DNA of 64,000 nt. Source: Melioribacteraceae bacterium (GTDB taxonomy: Bacteria; Bacteroidota; Ignavibacteria; Ignavibacteriales; Melioribacteraceae). Shown in pieces: positions 36,294 through 43,796 of this stretch (position 1 is the stretch's first letter; every line of letters begins with the position of its first letter). The DNA lies in assembly GCA_016342755.1 (NCBI GenBank), contig JAEINS010000011.1, positions 62,001-126,000 on the forward strand, read 5' to 3'. The notes under the pieces are model-generated. The model saw nothing but the letters and a program-made list of their open reading frames with translations. It did not search any database and had not been told where the DNA came from. A program made the position numbers and the translations under genes.

Positions 36294-37355
36294 TCAACTG
36301 TTCATCAATTCAATAACAGCCTTAAATGCTTTTTGAACTTCTAATTCTTTTATACACTTAAACTGAGTATCATTTCTGCTGCATGATAAATGTTTTGGAG
36401 AATAATAAAAACAAGGAGCGCATTCCAGATTATTACTCACTATCCGGTGTTCGGTTTTCCATGGATGAATATAATTTGGATTTGTCGGGCCAATCAATGC
36501 CGCAACTTTTAATTGCAATGCCGAAGCTATGTGCATTAAACCTGAATCATTTGATACAAAAATATTACATCTTTTCATTACTGCTGCGGATTGAGTCAGG
36601 TTATCTGAATTTACACTAAAGGAATGTTTAGAATCTATTTGATTAATAATGTTAGTTTTCAACTCCTCTTCTTCAGGTCCGCCAAAAATCAAGATTTTTG
36701 CATTCTTCTCAAAGATTAATTTTTTCCCTAATTGTGCAAATTTTTCCGGTGCCCATCTTCTTTTTATATGATTCTTTAACGTTGCGCAGCCGGCATGAAA
36801 TCCAATTACAAGATCAGTTTCAGAAATACTGTTTTTCAAAAAATAATTATCCGCAAATTCCAGATCCTCATTTACTAAAGGGAAATTGAGTTCTGGCGAA
36901 TCAGTAAATTTTATATCAAATAGTTTTTCAGTCAGTTTTATATTTGTTTCAACATTATGAAGTGAATCATCTTCAGTTATAACTATGTTATTAAGCCAAT
37001 AAAGATTTTCTTTCCCTTTTCTTAAATACTTTACACCGGCTCGTTTTTTTGCTCCTATTAAAAACTGTATTAGGTTATATTCTTTTCTGTTAGAGGGATA
37101 AATACTTACAGAATGATCGTACTTTTTTCTAAAACTTAAAACTGTTTTTAGCACTTTTGACGCGGATGAATTCATGAAATCAAAATAGTGTACGTTATCT
37201 ATTTCGTTCATTCTGGAGTACATATCTTTTACTCCTTTGAACATTACAAGAGCGTCAATCTCAATATTGGGATTCTCTTTTTTTAATTGAGTAATAACGG
37301 GTGTGTACATTAGCGCGTCACCAATCCCGGATAAAGCAATTATAAGAAATTTCAT
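36294..37355 (-). CDS. GT9 family heptosyltransferase-like protein
   Basis: A 353-aa GT9 enzyme: LIIALSGIGDALMYTPVITQL at the N-terminus (split by its Gly-Ile-Gly-Asp turn), FHAGCATLKNHIKRRWAPEKF near residue 190, CNIFVSNDSGLMHIASAL near 265, then GPTNPNYIHPW and a Cys tail (LECAPCFYYSPKHLSC). It is the third GT9 member in the window but sits away from the LPS-core cluster, alone between a LOG-like gene and the DUF2723 protein, so it may act on a different acceptor. It follows a minus-strand terminator, hence has its own promoter. Confidence 0.85.
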   Translation of the reverse strand: MKFLIIALSGIGDALMYTPVITQLKKENPNIEIDALVMFKGVKDMYSRMNEIDNVHYFDFMNSSASKVLKTVLSFRKKYDHSVSIYPSNRKEYNLIQFLIGAKKRAGVKYLRKGKENLYWLNNIVITEDDSLHNVETNIKLTEKLFDIKFTDSPELNFPLVNEDLEFADNYFLKNSISETDLVIGFHAGCATLKNHIKRRWAPEKFAQLGKKLIFEKNAKILIFGGPEEEELKTNIINQIDSKHSFSVNSDNLTQSAAVMKRCNIFVSNDSGLMHIASALQLKVAALIGPTNPNYIHPWKTEHRIVSNNLECAPCFYYSPKHLSCSRNDTQFKCIKELEVQKAFKAVIELMNS

Positions 37356-37371
37356 GAATCAATAAATCCTT

Positions 37372-37401
37372 AAAAAACAAAGAGCACTTTTAAAGTGCTC
37401 T
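37372..37401 (-). terminator. Rho-independent terminator after the DUF2723 gene
   Basis: AGAGCACTTT (37381-37390) and AAAGTGCTCT (37392-37401) form a near-perfect hairpin. On the minus strand it is followed by TTGTTTTTT (37372-37380), giving a good U tract for the DUF2723 gene that ends at 37459. Confidence 0.8.
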
Positions 37402-37458
37402 TATTATGAAAATTTATTTGTCACACTTAACGGAATCTGAGTGTGCGATTTAATTAAA

Positions 37459-40365
37459 TTATTTGTTCTCAATCTCTAAAGTTTCTTTTTCAACTTCAGG
37501 TTTTTTCTGATCAGCCATTCTCTGATAACGCGAAATTAACTGGTCAATTTGTTTTTCATTCGGCATCATCTGCTTTAATCTTCTTGCTATATCAGCTGCC
37601 TTTTGATATTCTTGCAGACCTTCATAAGTTTCAAAAAGTAAACGATAAGGATTCCAGTAACTGGTTACGTTTCTAGGATTTTCTTCAATTTCCTTAAGTG
37701 CGACCGGTTCAAACTCAAGTGCAAGTTCTCTAAACTTATCCATTTCTCCGGCATTTTTATACATGTTGCTTACCTGGAAAAGTAATTCATAAGGTAATGG
37801 AATAATATTATGCGGAAGTTTTTCTTCCATTTTATTTAAAGTTTCAATCGCTTTTACATTATCTCGTTTGTCGTTAAGATAATATAAAGTTAATCGTAAA
37901 AAAGAGTTTCTATAATTCTGAATTAACCGGCTATGATTAGAATCGAAGAATATATCCGGATTATCCAAGCCTCTAAATTTAAATCCAAATTCATGATCTG
38001 TGCTGTAACCTTCCGGCTCATTAAATAAATGAGCTCTCATTATTTCTTCATCAAGATATTCATAACTGTTTTTCTCTTTCTTAAACGGTACAAGTCTAAA
38101 TGAAAGACCTTCCATTTTCAAATAATCATCCAATCCTATTCTGCTATCAGGAGAACAAGTAACCGCAAAATAAATAGGTCTTTCCCATTTGTTAGCATCA
38201 ATCATCGATTTAACAACAATATCCTGAATTCTTAGAGCCTTTGTACCGCCGTATTCAACGGCGTTTGGCATTGTCCATTCAATTTTGCCTTTATTAATAA
38301 GCGCTGTATCAGTAATGCCAAATTCTGTAATCGCGTCATTTGTTAAAGGGATAGAAACCTCTTGCGGCTCCCATCTGGAAGGCATAATTCTATCAATCTG
38401 TTTATCAGATAAAGTTAGTTTAACTTTTTGCGAACCATAAGGCGCAGTGTTTTTAAGCTGTAAAATATACCATGGCGTATTTAATAAACTAAGATTAGCT
38501 ATTCTAACATCGCGTCTAACACCTTCAACATCCTGCATATACCAAAGCGGGAAAGTATCATTATCTCCATTTGTATATACAATAGCGTTTGGTGCAACAC
38601 TTTGAAGCATGTTATAAGCATAATCCCAAGGTGTGTAGTTTAATGATCTGTCATGTTCATGGAAATTTTTTGCAAGCATACTTACCGGAACTAATAAAGT
38701 TGCCACAATTAAAACAACTGCCGCTGCTGGTTTTGCAAATGATTTAGTTTTAGCCGACTCCATTAACAATTCAATTATGCCTCTTACTCCAAGCGCAATC
38801 CAGATTGAATAAACAAAGAATGCCCCGACGTAGAAATAATCACGTTCACGCGGCTGCGGCTGCTGCTGATTCTGATAAAATGCCGTCAGATAGCCGAGGA
38901 AAATAAACATGGCGAGGAAGACAGTTGCCATCCTCCAGTCTTTTTTGTAATGATAAAAAAGACCCATTAAACCTAACAAGAAAGGTATACCATAAAATTT
39001 ACTCCAATCAACACCAACATCCTGTTCAGTAGAAGTACGGCCGGCATAGTTCCAAAGTAAATATCTTGTAAACATGTGGTTCATCTGGTATCTGATCAAG
39101 AAATCAAGATCGCTAGTATAATTGCTGTATATTCTTTGCTGATGAGGTTCGCTTGAATATCTTCTTTTTAATACTGGAAAATCTCCGTACTGTTCACGAT
39201 TAAGATATGAAACCACTTCCGGGAAAGTTTTAGGACTATTAAGATTAATAGGTGTATCCTGATTTGATCTAATAATAATCATTGTATATGAGGTGAAACC
39301 TATAAACGCAAATAGGAAACACTTAAATAATAAGTTCAAAGTATGTTTATCAGTTTTACGGGTCCAATAAACCATATAACCTGTACCGGCAAAAAGAGCA
39401 ATAATAATAATTAAATCGAGAACTATGTTATTACCGCCAATTTTTGAAATTAAATTTGGAATATATTTTACAATACCGGGATAAGTTAATACTAAAGCAA
39501 TACCGCCAAATATCATTGGAAGATATAATGAATTTTTATTGAATATTTTTTTGTAGAAAATTCCCATATAAACAAGGCTAATAGCGCCAATAATCATTAC
39601 CATTCTTTTATCAAATGCCTGGTATTCAGTAGGCGAAGGCTGGCCACCGCTTTGCGAAGCCCATAACGCAACGGCAACCACTGTTACTAACGCAGCCTGA
39701 CCAAGCATGATATATCCGCTTTGTCTTAACTGATCGTTATCAACTAAATATTTTCTGAACATAATTGTTAGAACTATTGGAACCATTGCCAGAACTGACA
39801 TTAAATGCACACCGGTTGAAAGACCAATTAAATAAGCAATAAATATCAGATATTTCTCACTGTCAGGCTCATCAGCTTTTTCGTTCCAAAGGATTAAAAT
39901 CCATACAATAAAAGCAATAAAGAAAGTTGCCATTGCATAAACTTCTGCTTCTACAGCGTTAAACCAAAATGTATCACTAAATGATAATGATAAAGCTCCA
40001 ATTGCCGCAGGAATGTAAACTAGTAATGCATCGTACATTGATTCATATTTTTTACCACGATAGTTTTCTATAAGTTTTACAACAATAAGATATAAGAACA
40101 ATACTGTAAAAGAACTTGATAGAACCGAAACCGTATTAACACGGAATGCTAAATTTTCGGCAAACGGAATCATTGAAAATAGTTTTCCTATCAGAAGGAA
40201 AAAAGGTGTTCCGGGAGGATGCGGTACCTGCATCTGAACTGCAGAAGCAATAAACTCGCCACAATCCCAAAATGAAACCGACGGTTGTACTGTTATAAAA
40301 AATACGAATGTAGAAATTATAAATACGAATGCACCTATAATTTGGTTTAAGCGTTTTAAATCCAT
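37459..40365 (-). CDS. DUF2723/TMEM260-like GT-C membrane protein
   Basis: A 968-aa integral membrane protein. The N-terminus (FVFFITVQPSVSFWDCGEF, VPHPPGTPFFLLIGKLFS) holds the acidic WDCGE motif characteristic of DUF2723, a GT-C glycosyltransferase family. About 12-13 helices span to ~residue 560. A soluble domain with TNGDNDTFPLWYMQD and a helical, TPR-like tail (~830-968) follows. The human member TMEM260 is a protein O-mannosyltransferase; bacterial members may glycosylate exported proteins. The polar tail ends EVEKETLEIENK. It is one of the longest genes here and is monocistronic. Confidence 0.85.
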   Translation of the reverse strand: MDLKRLNQIIGAFVFIISTFVFFITVQPSVSFWDCGEFIASAVQMQVPHPPGTPFFLLIGKLFSMIPFAENLAFRVNTVSVLSSSFTVLFLYLIVVKLIENYRGKKYESMYDALLVYIPAAIGALSLSFSDTFWFNAVEAEVYAMATFFIAFIVWILILWNEKADEPDSEKYLIFIAYLIGLSTGVHLMSVLAMVPIVLTIMFRKYLVDNDQLRQSGYIMLGQAALVTVVAVALWASQSGGQPSPTEYQAFDKRMVMIIGAISLVYMGIFYKKIFNKNSLYLPMIFGGIALVLTYPGIVKYIPNLISKIGGNNIVLDLIIIIALFAGTGYMVYWTRKTDKHTLNLLFKCFLFAFIGFTSYTMIIIRSNQDTPINLNSPKTFPEVVSYLNREQYGDFPVLKRRYSSEPHQQRIYSNYTSDLDFLIRYQMNHMFTRYLLWNYAGRTSTEQDVGVDWSKFYGIPFLLGLMGLFYHYKKDWRMATVFLAMFIFLGYLTAFYQNQQQPQPRERDYFYVGAFFVYSIWIALGVRGIIELLMESAKTKSFAKPAAAVVLIVATLLVPVSMLAKNFHEHDRSLNYTPWDYAYNMLQSVAPNAIVYTNGDNDTFPLWYMQDVEGVRRDVRIANLSLLNTPWYILQLKNTAPYGSQKVKLTLSDKQIDRIMPSRWEPQEVSIPLTNDAITEFGITDTALINKGKIEWTMPNAVEYGGTKALRIQDIVVKSMIDANKWERPIYFAVTCSPDSRIGLDDYLKMEGLSFRLVPFKKEKNSYEYLDEEIMRAHLFNEPEGYSTDHEFGFKFRGLDNPDIFFDSNHSRLIQNYRNSFLRLTLYYLNDKRDNVKAIETLNKMEEKLPHNIIPLPYELLFQVSNMYKNAGEMDKFRELALEFEPVALKEIEENPRNVTSYWNPYRLLFETYEGLQEYQKAADIARRLKQMMPNEKQIDQLISRYQRMADQKKPEVEKETLEIENK

Positions 40366-40444
40366 TATTTCCTCAATTTTCAGAATTTATTTACAAAACT
40401 TTTATACTTGTTTACTTATTTCAAAATTTAATAAGATTTATTAC

Positions 40445-40460
40445 CCCCGGTAAACCGGGG
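40445..40460. repeat. GC-rich hairpin between the DUF2723 gene and a small gene
   Basis: CCCCGGT (40445-40451) and ACCGGGG (40454-40460) form a tight hairpin with a 2-base loop in a 132-base gap. No U tract follows on either strand; it could be a weak terminator or RNA-stabilising element for the small minus-strand gene ending at 40498. Confidence 0.5.
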
Positions 40461-40497
40461 ATTCGAAATAACAATCTGTTATCCCGAACATTTTCTC

Positions 40498-40731
40498 TTA
40501 CTCTTTATCTTCATCAGGCTTTTTGAAAAAATTATCATAGTTTGGTTTTACTCTGTTAGCATGATATTTTTCATGGAGAGCCTCTAATCTGCCCATTGAT
40601 AGTCTGTCAAGATCTTCTTCATCTTTATGACGCTTTTTTAACATTGTATAATCCTGACGTTCTTTTCCGTCAAATTTATTCTCATAACGTTTTAAGATTT
40701 CAAACAGTCGTTTTTGATCTCTATAAGTCAT
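40498..40731 (-). CDS. Small charged protein of unknown function
   Basis: A 77-aa, highly charged, predicted helical protein (YRDQKRLFEILKRYENKFDG, then MLKKRHKDEEDLDRLSMG). It has no signal peptide or metal motif. It starts with ATG 40731 and lies 132 bases upstream of the DUF2723 gene on the same strand. The codon pattern and charge pattern look like a real coding sequence, but I do not recognise a family. Confidence 0.6.
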   Translation of the reverse strand: MTYRDQKRLFEILKRYENKFDGKERQDYTMLKKRHKDEEDLDRLSMGRLEALHEKYHANRVKPNYDNFFKKPDEDKE

Positions 40732-40914
40732 TTTTTATATCTATAGCTTATTTTTAAACAGTTTCAAATATATGAAAATTTTCTCTATTCTTTCAGTATT
40801 AATTAAAATTATAGCAGTTTCCGGCTTATACAAAAAATGACGGGATTGGTTTCTTTGTTTTCAAAATTTTTATTTAAATTATGTTAAATTTACAATCAAT
40901 TAAAAATTGGTTAA

Positions 40915-41685
40915 ATGGCTAAACTACCTAAAAAAGAAAGATTTCTGGATTTCTCCGATTATGGCCGGTCATTGGCTGTTAAGTTTGCAGAACTTCTGCT
41001 TCCTACCGGTCTGGGCGCAATTAGCATTACGTGGATGTTCACATTTGTAGGAATAGTTGCGGCATTACTAATTTATCTGGACCAACCGGTTATTGCTGCT
41101 TTGCTTTTGCCTGTTAAAAGTATGCTGGACGCGGCGGATGGTGAAATGGCGAGATTGAGAAAAAAACCGTCATATGTAGGCCGCTATCTCGATTCTGTAA
41201 ATGATTTTTTAATTAATGCTATCTTAATATTCACACTTATGCACAAGTGCAATCAGAGTTATGTTCTTGCATTTGCAGCATTAGTTTTAATGGAATTACA
41301 GGGTTCAGTTTTTAATTATTATTACCTGGTAAAAAGATATAAATGTGATGGCGATAAAACCAGCAGAATTAATGAAAGTTCAAAACCGGAACCATTTCCA
41401 TGGGATAATAAAAACGCGCTTACCACTCTTCACTTTCTATATAAGGTTATTTACAGATGGCAGGATAAAATTATTTGGTTCCTGGATAAAAAAGCTGACC
41501 AGGCTGAAAATCTGCCGAAATGGTTTATGTCGCTCGTCTCAGTTTTAGGACTGGGATTTCAGCTTCTTGTAATGGCTCTGTTTTTAATAGCAGGATATTC
41601 AGAATTGATAATTCCGGTTTTTATTTTCCCATATACGGTTTATGGAATTTTAGTGATAGTAATTAGAAAAGTTTTTATTAAATAG
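40915..41685 (+). CDS. CDP-alcohol phosphatidyltransferase
   Basis: A 256-aa membrane enzyme with the complete family signature D-x2-D-G-x2-A-R-x8-G-x3-D-x3-D (DAADGEMARLRKK ... GRYLDSVND, residues ~63-90). The last Asp is the catalytic base. It transfers a phosphatidyl or related group from a CDP-alcohol to an alcohol acceptor; the acceptor cannot be deduced. About six helices are expected. It is followed 8 bases later by a thioesterase gene in the same direction. Confidence 0.9.
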   Translation: MAKLPKKERFLDFSDYGRSLAVKFAELLLPTGLGAISITWMFTFVGIVAALLIYLDQPVIAALLLPVKSMLDAADGEMARLRKKPSYVGRYLDSVNDFLINAILIFTLMHKCNQSYVLAFAALVLMELQGSVFNYYYLVKRYKCDGDKTSRINESSKPEPFPWDNKNALTTLHFLYKVIYRWQDKIIWFLDKKADQAENLPKWFMSLVSVLGLGFQLLVMALFLIAGYSELIIPVFIFPYTVYGILVIVIRKVFIK

Positions 41686-41693
41686 AGGTCGAT

Positions 41694-42170
41694 TTGAAAA
41701 AAGTTAATAACCCTTTTGTCGGGAGAGAAAACTACAATTGTTTTGGCTGTTCGCCCGAAAATAACGGCGGACTTAAAATGGAATTCTGGGAGGATGGCGA
41801 AGAAGTTGTTTGTGAATGGACTCCAAAGGATCATGTCCACGGATTTCATAATGTATTACACGGTGGAATTCAATCAACAATGATGGATGAAATAGCTTCA
41901 TGGTATGTTTTTGTGAAGTTGAAAACTGCCGGAGTTACATCTAAACTTGAAGTGAAATATAAATGCCCGGTTTTATTAAATAAAGGGAACATAACTTTAA
42001 GAGCAAAACTAAATGAAATGAAAAGGAATATTGCCGATATATATGTAGGATTATATGATTATAAGGGAAAACTATGCGCTGAAGGGAATATATTTTATTT
42101 CACATTTGATAAAACAAAAGCTAAGGAAAAATTAAATTATCCTGAATATGAAGAGTTTTTTAATAAGTAA
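41694..42170 (+). CDS. Hotdog-fold thioesterase (PaaI-like)
   Basis: A 158-aa hotdog protein. It opens with a Cys-rich YNCFGCSPENNGGLKM block, followed by FHNVLHGGIQSTMMDEIASW, the HGG-x7-DE acyl-CoA thioesterase pattern (about residue 55), and VKYKCPVLLNKGNITL on the next strand. The TTG start at 41694 follows GAGGTC at 41685-41690. The N-terminal pair CFGC recalls a subgroup of PaaI-like proteins with possible metal or redox function. The acyl substrate is not known. Confidence 0.85.
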   Translation: MKKVNNPFVGRENYNCFGCSPENNGGLKMEFWEDGEEVVCEWTPKDHVHGFHNVLHGGIQSTMMDEIASWYVFVKLKTAGVTSKLEVKYKCPVLLNKGNITLRAKLNEMKRNIADIYVGLYDYKGKLCAEGNIFYFTFDKTKAKEKLNYPEYEEFFNK

Positions 42171-42242
42171 TCAGATTTGGAAATCACATTAATTAAACAT
42201 AAGTTTGCATCTTATTTAATTTCTATGAAACGGAGAAAAAAA

Positions 42243-42944
42243 ATGAAGTTGAAGAGTTTAATATTAGTAGTATTTATTTTTGGATTAATATCATGTGGAG
42301 TAAAAGAAGTGAAAGAAGCGGATTTAACAACAGATAAGGCTAAAGCTAGCTATGCGATTGGCCAGAACGTAGGAAGCAGTTTTAAACAACAGCAATTAAC
42401 AACAGACGATATAGAATTAAACGCATTTAATCAAGGTGTTGCCGATGCGTTAAAGGATACATCAGTTGTAGAACAAGCAGATTTACAGCAGGCATTAATG
42501 GCATTCCAGAAAGAAATGACTGCTAAGGCTGAAGAAAGAAAGAACGCTGCCAGTGAATTAAATAAAAAAGAAGGCGAAACTTTTTTAGCTGAAAATAAAA
42601 CTAAAGAAGATGTTCAGGTTACTGAGAGCGGACTTCAATATAAAGTTATTACAGAAGGTACAGGCGCCAGTCCAAAAAGTACTGATAAAGTTACTGTAAA
42701 CTATGAGGGTAAACTTATTAGCGGTAAAGTTTTTGACAGTTCTTATGAAAGAGGCGAGCCAACTTCATTTGGAGTAAATCAGGTAATTCCCGGCTGGACT
42801 GAAGGATTACAGTTAATGAAAGAAGGATCAACATTCGAATTTTTTATTCCATCTAACTTAGCTTATGGCGAAAGAGGTGCTGGTGGTAACATTGGTCCGG
42901 ATGCAACTTTAATCTTCAAAGTTGAACTTATTAAAGTTAACTAA
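42243..42944 (+). CDS. FKBP-type peptidyl-prolyl isomerase, lipoprotein
   Basis: A 233-aa protein. A signal peptide ends in a lipobox (FGLISCG), so it is probably anchored to a membrane in the envelope. Residues ~30-125 form the FKBP N-terminal dimerisation helices (KASYAIGQNVGSSFKQQ, VADALKDTS, LNKKEGETFLAENK). Residues ~140-233 form the FKBP isomerase domain (VNYEGKLISGKVFDSSYERG, VIPGWTEGLQLMKEGS, FIPSNLAYGERGAGG). ATG 42243 is chosen because GGAG at 42231-42234 precedes it and because the signal peptide starts there, not at the TTG at 42177. It folds exported proteins and is paralogous to the next gene. Confidence 0.9.
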   Translation: MKLKSLILVVFIFGLISCGVKEVKEADLTTDKAKASYAIGQNVGSSFKQQQLTTDDIELNAFNQGVADALKDTSVVEQADLQQALMAFQKEMTAKAEERKNAASELNKKEGETFLAENKTKEDVQVTESGLQYKVITEGTGASPKSTDKVTVNYEGKLISGKVFDSSYERGEPTSFGVNQVIPGWTEGLQLMKEGSTFEFFIPSNLAYGERGAGGNIGPDATLIFKVELIKVN

Positions 42945-42959
42945 GAATACATTTTATAA

Positions 42960-42989
42960 GTTAACCAATGGATTTTTCCATTGGTTAAC
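42960..42989 (+). terminator. 13-bp perfect hairpin between the two FKBP genes
   Basis: GTTAACCAATGGA (42960-42972) pairs perfectly with TCCATTGGTTAAC (42977-42989) around TTTT. No U run follows (ATTCATAT), so it is a weak intrinsic terminator at best; it may set the relative expression of the two paralogues. Confidence 0.6.
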
Positions 42990-43073
42990 ATTCATATCAC
43001 TTCCGTTTGCTTCTTTTCTATTTTACAATTATTTTCACACGTTAATTTTCCAATGTTTATTAAAGGTTATAGA

Positions 43074-43757
43074 ATGAGATTACTTACAATCATATTTGTA
43101 TTCGGTTTTTTGATTAATACAGCAGCACAGGATAAAGTTCAACTGAAAACCGAGAAAGATAAATTCAGTTATTCGCTTGGATATGAATTGGGAAATAATA
43201 TGCATGCCCAGGAAATGGATTTGAATGTTGAAGCTCTGGTTAAAGGATTAACAAACGGTTTGGAAGCAAATCCGGAACTAATGAATCCGGACGAAATGAC
43301 AGAGCTTATCATAAAAGTCCAGAGTGAAATGATCCAAAAAAGGGAAGCCGAGAAAAGAGTTGTTGCTGACAGAAACAAAAAAGAAGGCGAAACTTTTTTA
43401 GCTAAAAATAGAACTAAAGAAGGAATTATTGAAACCGAAAGCGGCTTACAATACAGAGTTATTAAAGAAGGAACCGGAAAACCAATTGGTGATTCTGAAA
43501 ATGTTAAGATACATTACAGAGGTTATTTTCTTGATGGTGGGGAATTTGATAATTCTTACAAAAGAGGCGAGCCATACGATTTTGATGTTACCGGTGTAAT
43601 TACCGGATGGAAAGAAGCATTAAAATTAATGAAAGAAGGCGATAAGTGGCAACTATTTATTCCTTATCATTTAGCGTATGGCGAGCAGGGCGGAAGAGGA
43701 ATGGAGCCTTGTAAGATGCTTCTTTTTGATATTGAGATAATTTCGATTGTAAAATAA
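43074..43757 (+). CDS. FKBP-type peptidyl-prolyl isomerase, exported
   Basis: A 227-aa paralogue of the preceding gene. It has a cleavable signal peptide (FVFGFLINTAA-Q) instead of a lipobox, the same helical N-domain (KFSYSLGYELGNNMHAQE ... KKEGETFLAKNRTKEG) and an FKBP domain (IHYRGYFLDGGEFDNSY, GWKEALKLMKEGD, FIPYHLAYGEQGGRG). ATG 43074 is preferred because AAAGG at 43063-43067 precedes it and upstream codons lie inside the hairpin. It is followed by a convergent FeoB gene. The two genes probably supply periplasmic prolyl isomerases of different location. Confidence 0.9.
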   Translation: MRLLTIIFVFGFLINTAAQDKVQLKTEKDKFSYSLGYELGNNMHAQEMDLNVEALVKGLTNGLEANPELMNPDEMTELIIKVQSEMIQKREAEKRVVADRNKKEGETFLAKNRTKEGIIETESGLQYRVIKEGTGKPIGDSENVKIHYRGYFLDGGEFDNSYKRGEPYDFDVTGVITGWKEALKLMKEGDKWQLFIPYHLAYGEQGGRGMEPCKMLLFDIEIISIVK

Positions 43758-43763
43758 AATGGC

Positions 43764-43785
43764 GGGAACGGGTAAACCTGTTCCC
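43764..43785. terminator. Hairpin between convergent FKBP and feoB genes
   Basis: GGGAACGGG (43764-43772) pairs with CCTGTTCCC (43777-43785; one G-T pair) around TAAA. It lies between converging stops. A short TTTTATTTT run on the minus-strand side favours use by feoB; the plus-strand side has none. Confidence 0.55.
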
Positions 43786-43796
43786 AAATATAAAAT

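Noticed and set aside
42177-42242. Longer FKBP frame starting at TTG 42177
   Set aside because: The signal peptide with lipobox begins at ATG 42243, which has its own GGAG.
42981-43073. Longer second FKBP frame starting inside the intergenic hairpin
   Set aside because: The signal peptide begins at ATG 43074 with AAAGG upstream; a start within the hairpin is unlikely.
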